Assembly: GCA_008477525.1 (NCBI GenBank)
Contig: SPDT01000007.1
Coordinates: 3,286,001-3,350,000, forward strand
Reading direction: 5' to 3'
DNA: 64,000 bases
Origin: Hypomyces perniciosus
Taxonomy: Eukaryota > Ascomycota > Sordariomycetes > Hypocreales > Hypocreaceae
Shown here: in pieces, positions 23,878-35,430 of the stretch
Position numbering within the stretch: the stretch's first letter is position 1
Layout: every line of letters starts with the position of its first letter
Translations under genes and position numbers: made by a program
The notes under the pieces: generated by a model
What the model was told of the DNA's origin: nothing
The model's database searches: none
The model's input: only the letters and a program-made list of their open reading frames with translations

Positions 23878-24149
23878 AGTTTACATGACCAAAGGTAGCA
23901 AGCTGTGGATGCGATGAAGAGGCGAGGAGGCTTGCAAGGATCTGTACAGTATAGACCAAATAGACACGCCTTAATAGGACCGTGCATCTTCAGGGCCAAT
24001 TCGTTCCACGAAACCTAGGCTTGTAGGATAACCTCGTTAAAAAATATTATAACGAAAGCAAGTCGAAATGGATCTATCAATTAATGCACAATGCATCTAG
24101 GGCTTCCAAAATCACGAACCCTTGATTCAAGTTCCCTCCAATGTTATCA

Positions 24150-26235
24150 TTATACGGAAACGGAGCCGAGGACATTTACCATCCCCACCAGCCAGGCCGG
24201 CCACCAAACACACCACACCACGACGGGCGTATACATCGCCCATACGTTCCATCCAAAACTCGCGCCCTTCAGCACCTCAGCAATAGCAACATTGCATACT
24301 TTTGCAGCCGAGTAGATGACAACAGAGGGTGCGATAATGATCAACAACCCCAACAGTGACCACCTGACTGCTGCGTTCTTAGTTGGTTGAACAAAAGTGA
24401 GCGGGCTAGCGAGCAATCCGACAAGGAAGGCGAGTGAAAAGTTGAGGGTTGCAAGAGTTGCAAGAGACATGCCCAAGAACAATAAAGAGAAGGACTTCAT
24501 GAGTTCGAAGTGCTGCACCGTGGGCTTATGGAATGCGGTGAGGGCCTGTGAGATGACAACAGGAAGGGCGGCTGAGAAGAGTGAAAAGATAGAGAAAGCC
24601 GCAGACAGCATCTGGGCATTGGGAGTTAGCTTCAATGGTAATTTCCGTGCTCCAGCATCTCTGGAGCAGGTTCGATTCGTTTGTCAACTTACATTGGCTG
24701 GCAGGTGGTTGAAAATGAAGAGGGGCAAGGCAGAAAGGGACTGGCAAGTTACCACAACTCCAAGCGGTAAAAAAAGATCTCTCTCGATCGCCGGAGGGGA
24801 TGGGGGCTCATCTATGCAGGTATTATTAGGCTTCAACGAGGTCTTGTCCCCAGCCACCGACAGCCCCGTTCCACTGGTAGGGAGTTGTCCGCTCTTTACC
24901 CACAGGAAGATGGCCATAATAGTGAAGTTGGCAGCCAGCAGCATTGCGCTAGGTAGGTACGTGCCGATGCTCACAAAACGGTCTTTCTGCATCAAGAGAT
25001 AGAAGAAGAAGCTTTGGTGAAGGTGCTCCAGCAGGTTGTTTAGGCTCCTAAAAGAACCCTCAACAACCCTACCCATGGCCATTTCATCGTGCCACCCCTC
25101 ACCAGTGGGCTGTAAAGTCACTGCATCGACATGATATGGGATAAAGCAACTGTGTGGTCCTGTGGCATATCCCAGCCCCTGACTAATCATGCCGCGTAGC
25201 ATCGTCTGTAGTCGGTCTTGGTAACTGTTGCCGTGGTGGGTCATCTCTTGGACAATGGTTTCAATACCCATTTGTCCGCCCGCAATGTTGACAATGGAGT
25301 TGATAAGATCCAGATTTGGTAGCTGGCCATTTGTTCCGTCGTAGATGATATGTAGTTCATGATAGCGCTGGTCCCGGGGGTAATCGATAGCAATAGCACC
25401 CTGCAAGGCGCCAGATTTGAGAGGCAGTGGTGCAACGTGCCTGGAATCATGTGCATCGTGGTACGCATCAACCCAAGCTTGGGTGCCTGTCTTGCTGTCT
25501 GGGGGTAGGAGAAGAATGATATCTTTGGACCATAGAGACCAGCCTATCATTTGTCAGTTCGAGCGGATAGGCAGCAGTAGGGCTACAGGATAATCACTGA
25601 CGTTTAAAGTAGCGCGCCAGAGTGAGCGCCAGGGCAACGCCGTTGCGGTTTAGCTGCCCGTCTATACTCCTCCATGTGGCAATCAAGACGATGGCCTCGG
25701 TGGCATCGCCTCGTGGCGCTTGTAGGATGCCGTACACATTCTCACCAGTATACTCCTCCCCTGCCGAGTGATATGTATAGTTCTGTCGACCTACCTTGAT
25801 TCCTACGCCCTTGAGGATGCTTCCGAGTTTGTCGTTGACCCTATGTCTCGCATCAGCCTCGTATACCTCCCAAAAACGGAGCTTGTAGAGCTTCGATGGA
25901 GATCACAGACTCGTAGTTGTTCTTATCAGCAAGCGCATCCACCTCATGGGTGTATGCCCGGAAGATGTGCTGCTCGCTGCCTCCAAAATATGTGTGTACC
26001 TGGCCTGGTAACAGAGCATTTTCCGAGATGTATGTTCGGCGGGAATAGTCGTCCAGAGGCAGCAGGAGAAGCCAAACAACGCCAATCGCAATGCAGAGGA
26101 GGGACAAATATGGAGGCAGCTTGAGAAGCCGAGGGTCACGGCGTAGAGAGAGCGCCGTAGCTAGGAAAACATAGCAAGTCAGTCGAAGCATAGGCACGCA
26201 CAGTCCGCAGTACTTACAGAGCAGTCGCGACATGA
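24150..26235 (-). CDS. GAA1: GPI transamidase complex subunit Gaa1
   Basis: Five exons on the minus strand: 26235-26220, 26160-25911, 25840-25602, 25543-24693 and 24611-24150, giving 605 aa. Gaa1 is an ER-membrane protein that joins preformed GPI anchors to substrate proteins with Gpi8, Gpi16, Gpi17 and Gab1. The N-terminal helix LPPYLSLLCIAIGVVWLLLLPL is followed by the conserved RRTYISENALLPGQVHTYFGG. The luminal M28-peptidase-like domain includes RQNYTYHSAGEEYTGENVYG, QAPRGDATEAIVLIA, RNGVALALTLARYF, KDIILLLPP and AIAIDYP. Several C-terminal hydrophobic helices follow. The first exon encodes only five residues (MSRLL) plus one base. Intron 2 uses a GTCTGT donor; this choice joins KNNYE to VNDKLGSILKGVG as in relatives and removes a poorly fitting stretch. 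Confidence 0.92.
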
Positions 26236-26837
26236 TGTTTGGCGTGTCGCGACGGGAAGTTGGCATTCAGCACCCTGAGGCTGTAAAATGTTCTGGAACC
26301 TCAAGGTCGTGGGTACATTGGCGACGTGTCAGTGATGCTGCTGGAGCGCAGGGTAATTTCCCGATTGGACAGCTGATAAAGCTTCCAATCCCGCTCCCCA
26401 AACCAAGTCTTGGCGAAAGTGTATCTAGGTACGAAGTACTACCGATACTACTATTACCAGTGAGGATATTTAATCTCAACGCCTAACAAATATAACAAAA
26501 TCGCCAACATATGTAGTCGTCAAAAGCTATAGGACATTGAGCATCTACCTATGATGTTTATCTACGGAAGCTTGACCAATACGGGAGCTGATGCAAAAGC
26601 GACACCAGCCATTAATACTCTATTATCCATAAATGGGCTTCATCCAAAGCTATACCGTCTGAGCCGTCAGGCCAGGATATTCGTTACCCATCCATACATC
26701 CAGCTCTTAAACCCCACACCAAATGCATATGTAGACCAGCTCCAGCTGAATTGACATGCATAGATACCTTATGATACAGTGCATAGCAAAATCGAGCACA
26801 CAGACGCCATCATTTATATATGTAGATAACGGTCGTT
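26236..26837. other. GAA1 promoter / RBD2 3' flank
   Basis: Both neighbours lie on the minus strand. GTACGAAGTACTACC near 26429-26443 belongs to the recurrent word family. No gene is recognised in the 602 bases. Confidence 0.55.
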
Positions 26838-27877
26838 TCATGAACCGAGGCGCTGAGAAGTCCCGATCAGTTCCGTCGGCGCACTTCCCACTACGCGGTT
26901 AGTTGAGGGTAAAACTCCGAACCGACCATATGTTTTTTGGTCCACGCTCACATAGTGAGGCAATATCGCAAGTAAGTTAAGACGAGACTCGATCCAGCGA
27001 AGTGCCCATTCCGGAGGTGCCAAGAACTTAACATAGCCCAGACCAGCTGTGAGAATACTGATTAATAACAGCTCTCAATCCCGCCAAGTATTGCAAGTGT
27101 ACATACCGAAATAACCAACGCCTACACCACAGAGGTGCCCTAGAAGGCTTGTGTTGGGAATCAACGCTGCAACAACGATGATCATAAGCAGTGGCGTGGT
27201 CCACGTTGGGATGTGATGTGTGCCGATAACCAGGTATGGATTTGACTTGTACGTTCGAATCGCTTCCATTCCAAGCAGAAGAAATACCCACATACTGCGA
27301 AAACATTGTCAGCCCCCTTTCTCCCACTATAATATGCTTGCACCCAGTGGTCTTTACCTAGCACCCATAATAGCATTATTCGCCCGGAGGATGGCCAACT
27401 CGATGAACAGATATAGGATCGCAGGAATCGTGGTGAGCGCTGTTTCCGTCAGAACGTGCATCTCTGGTTCAAATATCGGGGGTGGCCCCTACGTCCAAAG
27501 AACAATGCCAGTGTCGTCAAAGTCCCATACTCGCTCTCGAACCTCTCCATCAAGGGCGTCAGTGCAACTACATTGAGCAGCGCATGGATGAAATTGAGGT
27601 GGATTAGGGGAAAAGTCGAAAGTCGGTATCCTGCATACAGACATCAGAGCAGAACTTCTTGGGACTTTCCCTCGGAATCACCAAGCAGAAGGAAATTACC
27701 TGTCGTGAAGGAGATCTTGTCGGGTACTAAAGACCCCCAACGCCTCACATCCCAGATCTCCGGTAGGCTAAGAAGCCAGAAGCATATTATAGCCAATATT
27801 ATTACCCGAGTGAACAGGGGAAGTCGGAAGACATATGATCGTGCTCGCAGGGTGTTGATACCCTGTATGCTGGGCAT
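26838..27877 (-). CDS. RBD2: Rhomboid protein 2 (Rbd2), intramembrane serine protease
   Basis: Five exons on the minus strand: 27877-27700, 27630-27493, 27439-27358, 27294-27107 and 27046-26838, giving 264 aa. Key rhomboid features are FPLIHLNFIHALLNVVAL (TM2 with the HxxxN-type motif), the catalytic Ser in NAIMGASMWVFLLLG, and the catalytic His in NTSLLGHLCGVGVGYF. The C-terminal tail has HYVSVDQKTYGRFGVLP, typical of fungal Rbd2. The catalytic Ser codon (AG|T) is split by the intron at 27357-27295. In Aspergillus and fission yeast, Rbd2 homologues take part in SREBP processing in the Golgi, so a role in sterol/hypoxia adaptation is likely by homology, not shown here. The ATG at 27877 begins MPSIQGINTLRARSYVFRLP, matching family N-termini. 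Confidence 0.92.
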
Positions 27878-28642
27878 TGCTGTCGTGTGTCACTCTGCGA
27901 AGCCTCTAGGTATTCGCATGCGTCGGGAGGTGGTCGAAGCAAGTCGTTCCTCAATGGGGCACGTCGGGTGGCAGTAGGATGATCAATAAAGATGTGTCTC
28001 TGGTACTGTAGCGCCGGTTTCCCTTCCAGCCTCGTGCAAGTGTCAGTTGAAGGCCCACGGGATGATCGCATGTACCCTGGACAGATAGGGACTAGTACTA
28101 CTAGATTGGTCCTAACGTCGTATTATCTCCACGTGATTTGGCGACGTCAGTACGCGTTGCCCAGACACGTTCCAACCTTCAACATCTGTAAGCTTATGCT
28201 TGGGGAGTATAACACGAAGAAAAGGATTTCCTCAACTCGCTCAGTACTTCGCTTGAACTGAAATTTTCACTGTAGGTAGAGTGATGAAGCACGTGATGTT
28301 ACAGCGGTCTTATTGAACGTTAACAAATTATGGCATTTGAGTCTTTCATAGGCGAGATTCAAGTCGTAGTTGTCAAGTTTTTACATGGTCAATGTACTGG
28401 GTAGCTTTGAACTTTTTTTTGTATTCGTTTTGTACAGAAAGCATGGGAATCACGGGCTCCTACAGAAATAGCGAAACATGGTACCACCACACTCTGGAGT
28501 CAAACAGACACTGAGGACCATCCATTATCGTCCTCTTCAAATCCCCCCTTTCATAACCTTGGTACTAGTTGTATAAGGGAGGTGGACCTCTCCCTGTCCT
28601 AATCCCATCATAGCCATCGGTCTTTGTTGTTTTTTAATTTAG
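27878..28642. other. RBD2 promoter / aconitase 3' flank
   Basis: No gene is recognised. The part near 28400-28640 is AT-rich with T runs and probably includes the aconitase 3' untranslated region. A CACGTGAT word lies near 28131 and another near 28290. Confidence 0.55.
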
Positions 28643-31199
28643 TTAGTTCTTGGCCACCTTAGCCATGGTGTTCAGTGCACTGCCGTTCTTGAACCACTCG
28701 ATCTGAGCCTCGTTGAAGGTTTGTTGAAGCTTAACCTCGAAGGACTTGCCATCCTTAGGGTGAACAACCATGGTGACAGGCTTGCCAACAGCCAGCTCAG
28801 TGCAGAGAATATCAACCTAATATCCAGTTAGCCTACCACTGTGTCGCCGCATTCATAGATATGGCGCTTCCTACCTTGTCATCGGGCTTGATCTTGTCGT
28901 AGTCAGCGGGCTCGGCAAAAGTTAGGGGAAGCATGCCCTGCTTCTTCAAGTTGGTCTCATGGATACGGGCGAAGCTTCGGGTGATGATAGCGAGACCGCC
29001 AAGGTGACGAGGCTCCAAGGCGGCGTGCTCACGAGAGCTACCTTCTCCGTAGTTCCAGTCACCAATAACAACCCACTTGATTCCCTTCTTCTTGTAATCA
29101 CGGGCAACAGCGGGGACTGCATCCCACTCGCCTGTGGTGAAATTCTTGATCTTGTTGGCCTCATCGTTGGCTTCGTTGATGGCACCGATCAGCATATTGT
29201 TGGAAATATTGTCAAGGTGACCACGGTACTTCAACCACGGACCAGCCATAGAGATATGATCGGTGGTAGTCTTGCCCTTGGCCTTGATCAAAATGGGGAT
29301 ATCTTTGGCATCCTTGCCGTCCCAAGCCTGGAAGGGTTCGAGAATCTGGAGACGGTCAGAGGTAGGGCTGACCTGCACACTGAGTTCGGCACGCTCCCTC
29401 GGGGGAGCCTGGTATGTGTTGTTACCAGGATCGTAACCCTGAGAGGGAAGACCATCACCAGTGGGTGGCTTGAGCATGAACTCGTTGCCATCCTTGTCCT
29501 TGAGCTTGTCGGTGAGTGGGTTGAAGTGAAGGCTACCTGCAATGGAGAGGGCAACAACCAAGTCAGGGGAGGTAACGAAGGAGTGGGTTGCCGGGTTACC
29601 ATCGTTACGGCCAGTGAAGTTTCGGTTATATGAGGACACAATGGAGTTGGCCTCGCCCTTCTTCACATCCCGGCGATCCCACTGACCAATGCAAGGACCG
29701 CAGGCGTTTGCCAGGACAATTCCGCCAAACTCCTCAAAGGTCTGGAGCTGTCCATCACGCTCAATGGTAGCACGAATTTGCTCGGAACCGGGGGTAACAG
29801 TGAAGGCAGCCTTAGCTTTGATGCCGTGATCGAGGGCATCGCGGGCGATCGAGGCGGCACGGGACATATCTTCGTATGAGGAGTTGGTGCAGGAGCCGAT
29901 CAGACCAACCTTAAGCTCATCAGGCCAGTTGTTGTCCTTGACAGCCTGGCTGAATTTAGAGATGGGGGTGGCCAGATCAGGCGTGAAAGGGCCGTTGATG
30001 TGGGGTTCAAGCTCAGACAGGTTAATCTCGATCAACTGGTCGTACTCAGCACCCTTATCCTCGCGGAGCTCGGCTGCGTAGCTGCGGGCGAAGTCACCAA
30101 TATCCTTTCGCTTGGTAGCGGCAAGATAGTCATACATGCGGTCGTTGAAGGGGAAAACTGAGGTGGTGGCTCCAATCTCAGCACCCATGTTGCAAATGGT
30201 ACCCATGCCAGTGGCCGAGATACCATCAACACCAGAGCCATGGTACTCGACAATGGCGCCAGTACCACCCTTGACAGTCAGGATATCAGCAACCTTGAGA
30301 ATAATATCTGCGGAAATTGTTGGTTAGCAAACTGCACCGGGCTTCCCTCAAATCTGACAGGCAGGAGCAAAACTCACCCTTCGGTGAAGTCCAGCCAGAC
30401 AATTGACCAGTCAACTTGACACCAATGATCTTGGGGGCCTTAAGTTCCCAGGGTAGGTTGGCCATGACGTCAACGGCATCGGCTCCACCAACACCAATAG
30501 CACACATGCCAAGGCCGCCGCCGTTGGGGGTGTGAGAGTCAGTACCGATGAGAAGACCACCAGGGAAGGCATAGTTCTCCAGAATGATTTGGTGAATGAT
30601 ACCAGATCCCGGGCGCCAGAATCCGATATTATACTTGCCACAAGCAGAGGACAAGAAGTCATAGACCTCCTTGTTGATGCCGATGGCACGCTCCAGATCC
30701 TTGACGCCTCCAATTTGGGCCTCAATCAAGTGGTCACAGTGAACAGTAGTGGGGTTAGCAACGGAATCCATGCCAGCAGACATGAACTGCAGGATAGCCA
30801 TCTGAGCAGTGGCGTCTTGGCAGGCCACACGGTCCGGGCGCAGCTTGAGGTATGACTCGCCGCGCTCGATGTCCTGGCCATGGGGATCATCCAAGTGAGA
30901 GTAGAGGATCTTCTCAGCAAAGGTCAGAGGCCGGTTAAGGCGGCTGCGAACAATGGAGAGGTTCTCCGACATCTTCTTGTAGTTGATGAAGTTGGTTTCT
31001 TCCCAGTTGTTCTGACGGACCTGTTGGGCGCAGTGGTGTCAGCGCGAGCACGCAAGCCCATGACCCGGGCAGGACGTCGACTCACCTTTCTGTCCAAAGC
31101 AGAATCAGAGACAGTAGCCAGACGACGAACGCTGCTGGCAGCGCCGCCGATGGCACGGCTCCGGGCGATGTTGCCCAGAACCTGTCTGGAGGCAAGCAT
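28643..31199 (-). CDS. ACO1: Aconitate hydratase, mitochondrial
   Basis: Four exons on the minus strand: 31199-31086, 31020-30378, 30307-28875 and 28816-28643, giving 787 aa, the expected size. The presequence [19 protein letters not shown] is rich in Arg and Ser. The TCA-cycle enzyme converts citrate to isocitrate through cis-aconitate on a [4Fe-4S] cluster. Cluster ligands are visible in [14 protein letters not shown] and [12 protein letters not shown]. Substrate-binding blocks include [40 protein letters not shown] and [15 protein letters not shown]. The first intron follows the presequence and N-terminal linker (SALDRK). Every catalytic motif is present. The gene is followed by a T-rich 3' flank. 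Confidence 0.96.
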
Positions 31200-32675
31200 G
31201 GTGACGGACTCGGCCAATTGAGGCAGAGGGAGGGGAGAGGGTCTGAGATATTCTCGTGAGGCCTTGACGCTCGCAGAGCAGCAAAGGTCAATCAATCACG
31301 ACCAGCAGCCGAGGGGCGAGGGGCTTTGTTATAAACAAAGGAAAGGAAAGGGAAGAGATGGAAAAGAAGAGGTGGAGAGAGGTGTTTTTCGACCGGCTTT
31401 GGAGCCAGATGTTGCCGAGCACAGCCAGAAGGAAAAGAGTGGAGCCCACTGTCAGGGTTGCAAGGCGACGTTGGGGGAGTTGCCGTCGCTCCAAGCCGAC
31501 CAGCCAGTCAGAGAGCTTGAGAAAATAATCATGGAATCCATTGACCCGTTTCGTCATCCATCCGAGCGACAGTATCTCTAGCACCTGTACCGTGATACAA
31601 CCAGATACATCGTATTGGGCCCGTCTAGGCCCCATTGATTTAATTGTACAACTCCAGCACATGTCTCGACGGTTTCAATAGTACGGAGTAGTAGTATTTA
31701 ATATTTGAGACTTGGGTGTATTTCGTCCATGCTGTAGCAAAGATAGCGATGACGTCCATTCCATCATGGGGCAAATACCCCGCCACCCATAGATGGTCAT
31801 GGGCTTGCAGAACCATGACACACCTTGTGATAGTGGGCTACCACCTCGATAGAAGTCTTTTCAATAAATGCAAATAGGTAATAGGATTCGAGATTCGCGA
31901 TGATTATACCATGGGCACAGAGTCACAATGTTAACCACATGCAGGCCAGATGCACGTTGATGTTGCTCGGCTCAGATCGGGTGAGACCTACGCGATGAGG
32001 TGCAGCAGCGCTTGGAGCCCTCGCGTTTCAGCGCTTAGGCGACCCTATGAAACCCGAGTTTAAAATTTCTTCTGATCTAAAGCGCCGTTTATTTCTTGGG
32101 CCTCGGCAGAAACAGTCGGTCGCCGCCCGTGCAGCTCGTTTTTGCGAAGCTCTCGGTGGTGTGTTCTCGGTCGCCGACCCCGCACCAGGACTTATGATAG
32201 GAGATAACATGATTGCAACAACTCCTCGATAACGACAGCTGATAGGTTAGTAAGTTGCTTCAACATCATCCCAACTTAAATACTTGCGGTATATGCTCCA
32301 TACCTGTGTTTTTTGGTGTACCTTATCCTCTGCGATGCTCGTGTAGTAAAAATAGGCGTGGATTCTTACTATATAGTACTCATATTTTATACTATGGCTA
32401 GCGTAAATAATTATGCATTTCATAATCTTGAAGATTCTCAACATCGGATCCCTCGGTGCCAATACTAATACTATCAACTCTCACTGTGGATGACTGCACT
32501 GTCTCCACAAAAAAAATTGTCCAGCAAACCTCACAACCACCAACACCTCACCAAGCATTTCGACATCACCCATTCTGTACTCCGTGGCATTGTTCGGTTC
32601 AGTGCTATATTCTTTACATCCCTAAATTCTCGCATACGCGATTTTGGTTCTAGGACCACCTAACTCTCGGTAGCA
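31200..32675. other. Aconitase / BUD20 divergent intergenic region
   Basis: These 1.48 kb have no recognisable gene. GTACGGAGTAGTAG begins at 31681. A GC-richer island at about 31980-32180 is open on both strands for about 60 codons but has no family resemblance. Purine-rich DNA at about 31320-31440 probably lies in the aconitase 5' leader. Confidence 0.55.
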
Positions 32676-33155
32676 ATGGGCGTTGGTAACAAGCGCACCC
32701 TTACCAAGACGAGGCGAAAGATCAGGTATGCACCACTAGACTTCCTCGCATTCACTCCGCCGAGCTGACGAAAGCGCAGGGACGTCGACCAAATCAAAGC
32801 CGACCTGCTCTCGCCCAGACATCTTGCACAGTTTAAAAACGCAAAGGCGGCTGAGGACCTCCCTGGACTCGGTCGAAACTATTGCGTGGAATGCGCCAGG
32901 TGGTTTGACACCCAGGCAACCTTGATTGCCCATCAACGAGGGAAACCCCACAAGCGGAGGTAGGCATTAGGACAATTGTCTAGATTCTATACTTCTCTTT
33001 TAGCACTTTACTAATGCGATAGTCTTAGAGTCAAGCAGCTGCGTGAGGAGCCTGGTGGTCAGACAAGCGCCGGAGCGTCAAGCAGTCTACGAACTGACAA
33101 CAGCGATGCGATCGTCGAGATTACCGCCGAAAATGACGTAGATATGGCCACCTGA
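32676..33155 (+). CDS. BUD20: C2H2 zinc-finger ribosome export factor, Bud20/ZNF593 type
   Basis: Three exons: 32676-32725, 32780-32959 and 33029-33155, giving 118 aa. The N-terminus MGVGNKRTLTKTRRKIRRDVDQI is basic, followed by LPGLGRNYCVECARWFDTQATLIAHQRGKPHKRR. That stretch is one matrin-type C2H2 finger with CxxC and Hx5H spacing, then VKQLREEP. This is the hallmark of Bud20 / ZNF593, which shuttles with pre-60S ribosomal particles during nuclear export. The tail is acidic and Ser-rich. The gene is convergent with DAM1; only 102 bases separate the stop codons, so their 3' untranslated regions probably overlap. Confidence 0.93.
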
Positions 33156-33257
33156 GTCTTCGGCTCTGCATCAATAGGATCTAGACAGAAATATCGGCTT
33201 CGCTGTGGCATTAAGCGGTTGAGATGGGAGATTGACTGGGTCTTCGCCTGGCTCTAT

Positions 33258-33996
33258 TCACCTCACACCCCTGCCACGCGGCCTGGCAAGTCCACTATAC
33301 CGGCCACGAGCACGAGAATCGGATCTCCCACGCGTCGAAGGAGCCCTTGTGGAGGGTAAGCGTGACTGACGAGTCTCCGGTGCGGTCGTTTTGGGTTTGG
33401 ATTTCGTAGATGTTGGGGGGTTGTCCACGAAGGATACATCAGTGATTCTATCGGACGGTTAGCCAGAGGGGATAATTTACCATGTCTGTAGTAGTCCAGT
33501 CTATGAAAAACGGATAGGGGGCAACCTACAAGAAAGACGTTTCGCCCTCGTTTTCTGGTTGTGGAGGATTGACAGGTTGGCTCTCTTGTCGCTCTCGGCG
33601 GAAAGATTCAGTAATAGGACCCTGCGTGTATTTTATTAGCCATAGCTCGCAGCTCATCGGGGGTTTCTTTGTTGGAAGCACCTCAGGAAAATCCACGCAG
33701 AATGCATTCATATTTAGCCCGTATAAGAAGCTCGCAAACGACTCGCTGAACCGAGCGAGGCTCTCGTGCATCAGTTGAAAGTGCATCATGTTGGCTTCGA
33801 GATCAGCCATGGCATCCGATAGTTCTGCAAATGCTGGTTCAAACGTGTTGAGGGGAAATGGGCCATCTCCGTCGGTAGCACCGCGAGCAGAATCGCGGAA
33901 TGAAGATCGAGAAGACGGACGGAGCGGCGTCGTGGGTCGTGAAGTCCGCGAGCGTGACCCAGACCGCTTGTTGCTATCGCTAAAATCACCGGTCAT
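33258..33996 (-). CDS. DAM1: DASH complex subunit Dam1
   Basis: Two exons on the minus strand: 33996-33530 and 33447-33258, giving 218 aa. Dam1 is part of the ring-forming DASH complex that couples kinetochores to spindle microtubules. The conserved core is FAELSDAMADLEANMMHFQL, then MHESLARFSESFASFLYGLN and NAFCVDFPEVLP. The N-terminus is Ser/Arg/Pro-rich. The second exon encodes ITDVSFVDNPPTSTKSKPK and ends in an Arg/Gly-rich tail; without splicing, a TAG directly follows the donor site. Filamentous-fungal Dam1 has the same T(D)xSFVxxPP(T/A)S block, so I trust this short second exon. The Arg/Ser-rich tail is a plausible microtubule-contacting and Aurora-regulated region, by analogy with yeast. 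Confidence 0.9.
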
Positions 33997-35430
33997 TTTG
34001 CTGTGCCTCTGTGTGAACCTACTTGCGATGACTTTTCTGGTTCTCGTATAAGTGCCTAATAAACAGGTAAGTACTAATTTTAAGCAAAGCTTGACGCGCT
34101 GTTGGGAGATCTATCTATGTATGTACTTCGTAGGCAGCGATGATGTATGCAAAGTGTGTGTACTACTTCGTACCCCGCCAATATCTGATTGAGGCACGTG
34201 CCCAACCCCCACCCCCGAGGGTTAAAAAAAATACACCCACATTGTTACAAGCAGCAAATCGTGAAGCCAAGGACAACGAATGGTCCTCCAGGGATTTAAA
34301 ATTGACTTCCAGTGATCTGTGTGGATGATAAACCTGGCTTTATGGAGAGGTTATGGAATTGTTTTGTGGACATCCATCCAAGCTTATCCCTCGTAGCAGA
34401 GAAGAAGTCAGACACTATGGATCAACATAATACAATTGTAGGGGGTAGACCATGATCTCAACTGCTCAATCAAGAAACTCATCAATATAACATCACGGTA
34501 GCACAAAAAACAAGACGGTCATATAGTCAGAACTTGCCATGGTCTTACGTATCTATCAGCCCCGGACTTGAAACAGTAAACTTACATACCAGGTATTCGA
34601 AGTACGCCAAAGCACATACCCACGAGTATACCTACCCTATACCCCACTTGCCGGATTTGGCGAGCTCAGTACTATCGCGGACCGTTCATGATCCCGTAAG
34701 CTTTCCGTACTTGTACTTTGTAATAGTACGTAATGTCAAACGAGCAGGCTGCCTACGACATTGCACCCGACGTATTATTAATGTGGATTTAGGCTTTGGT
34801 CTTGCTCGTCTTTTTTGGAACACCGTCCTCCTCCACGTTTGGCTGCTGTTACCAAGACTTGACCCAGTGAACCTCAGCGACTGGGTTCCCACTGGTCCAG
34901 TTGATCAAGACTCTGCCCCCTCCAGAGCGACCCGCTGTCTCATCACTGAGGAGGCCTCTCGGTCATCTATGAAGTCTTGGCCAAGACAGCGCTTGCGCAT
35001 AGAAATACTGCTCTCGGGACCAGCGCAGATATCTCCTCCATCCTCGTGGTGCCCAGTTGTATCAACCCCCGGTAGAACCTGTCGAACGAGTGCCACTGCC
35101 CCCAAGGATCCATCCGGCATTACCGGTCCCCTCATCGCTGGGCGAAGAATCAAGCAGACTAGGCCAGTCTCTACTTCTCGTGGCCCAGCTCCAAGCTCAC
35201 TTCGACGCGACGCTTTAAACTTTGGCGTTATCACCCTCACAAAAGATACATCGCCTCGGCATACACGAGCCCTCAGGAACTATCACCACAATCTCGAGAG
35301 CAGCGTAAATCTCACCAGTGCTACAACAGTTGTTATTGTCGCTGGTATCATCGCATACTTGACTTTACTTGACCCACAGACTGCTACCAACCTGAAATTC
35401 ACAGCCGACTCTTCCTCTATTGCCGCCAGC
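33997..35430. other. DAM1 / CSR1-like divergent region with a long stop-free frame
   Basis: These 1.43 kb lie between divergent starts. TACTTCGTA words occur near 34121 and 34161. From 34534 to 35430 one plus-strand frame, in phase with the CSR1-like gene, has no stop for 299 codons (see findings). No domain is recognised in its translation, and the downstream Met (35431) is where relatives begin. Confidence 0.5.

Noticed and set aside
32028..32232. GC-richer island open on both strands near 32 kb as a possible small gene
   Set aside because: Both translations lack recognisable features. Two-strand openness follows from base composition; no start context or intron signals support it.
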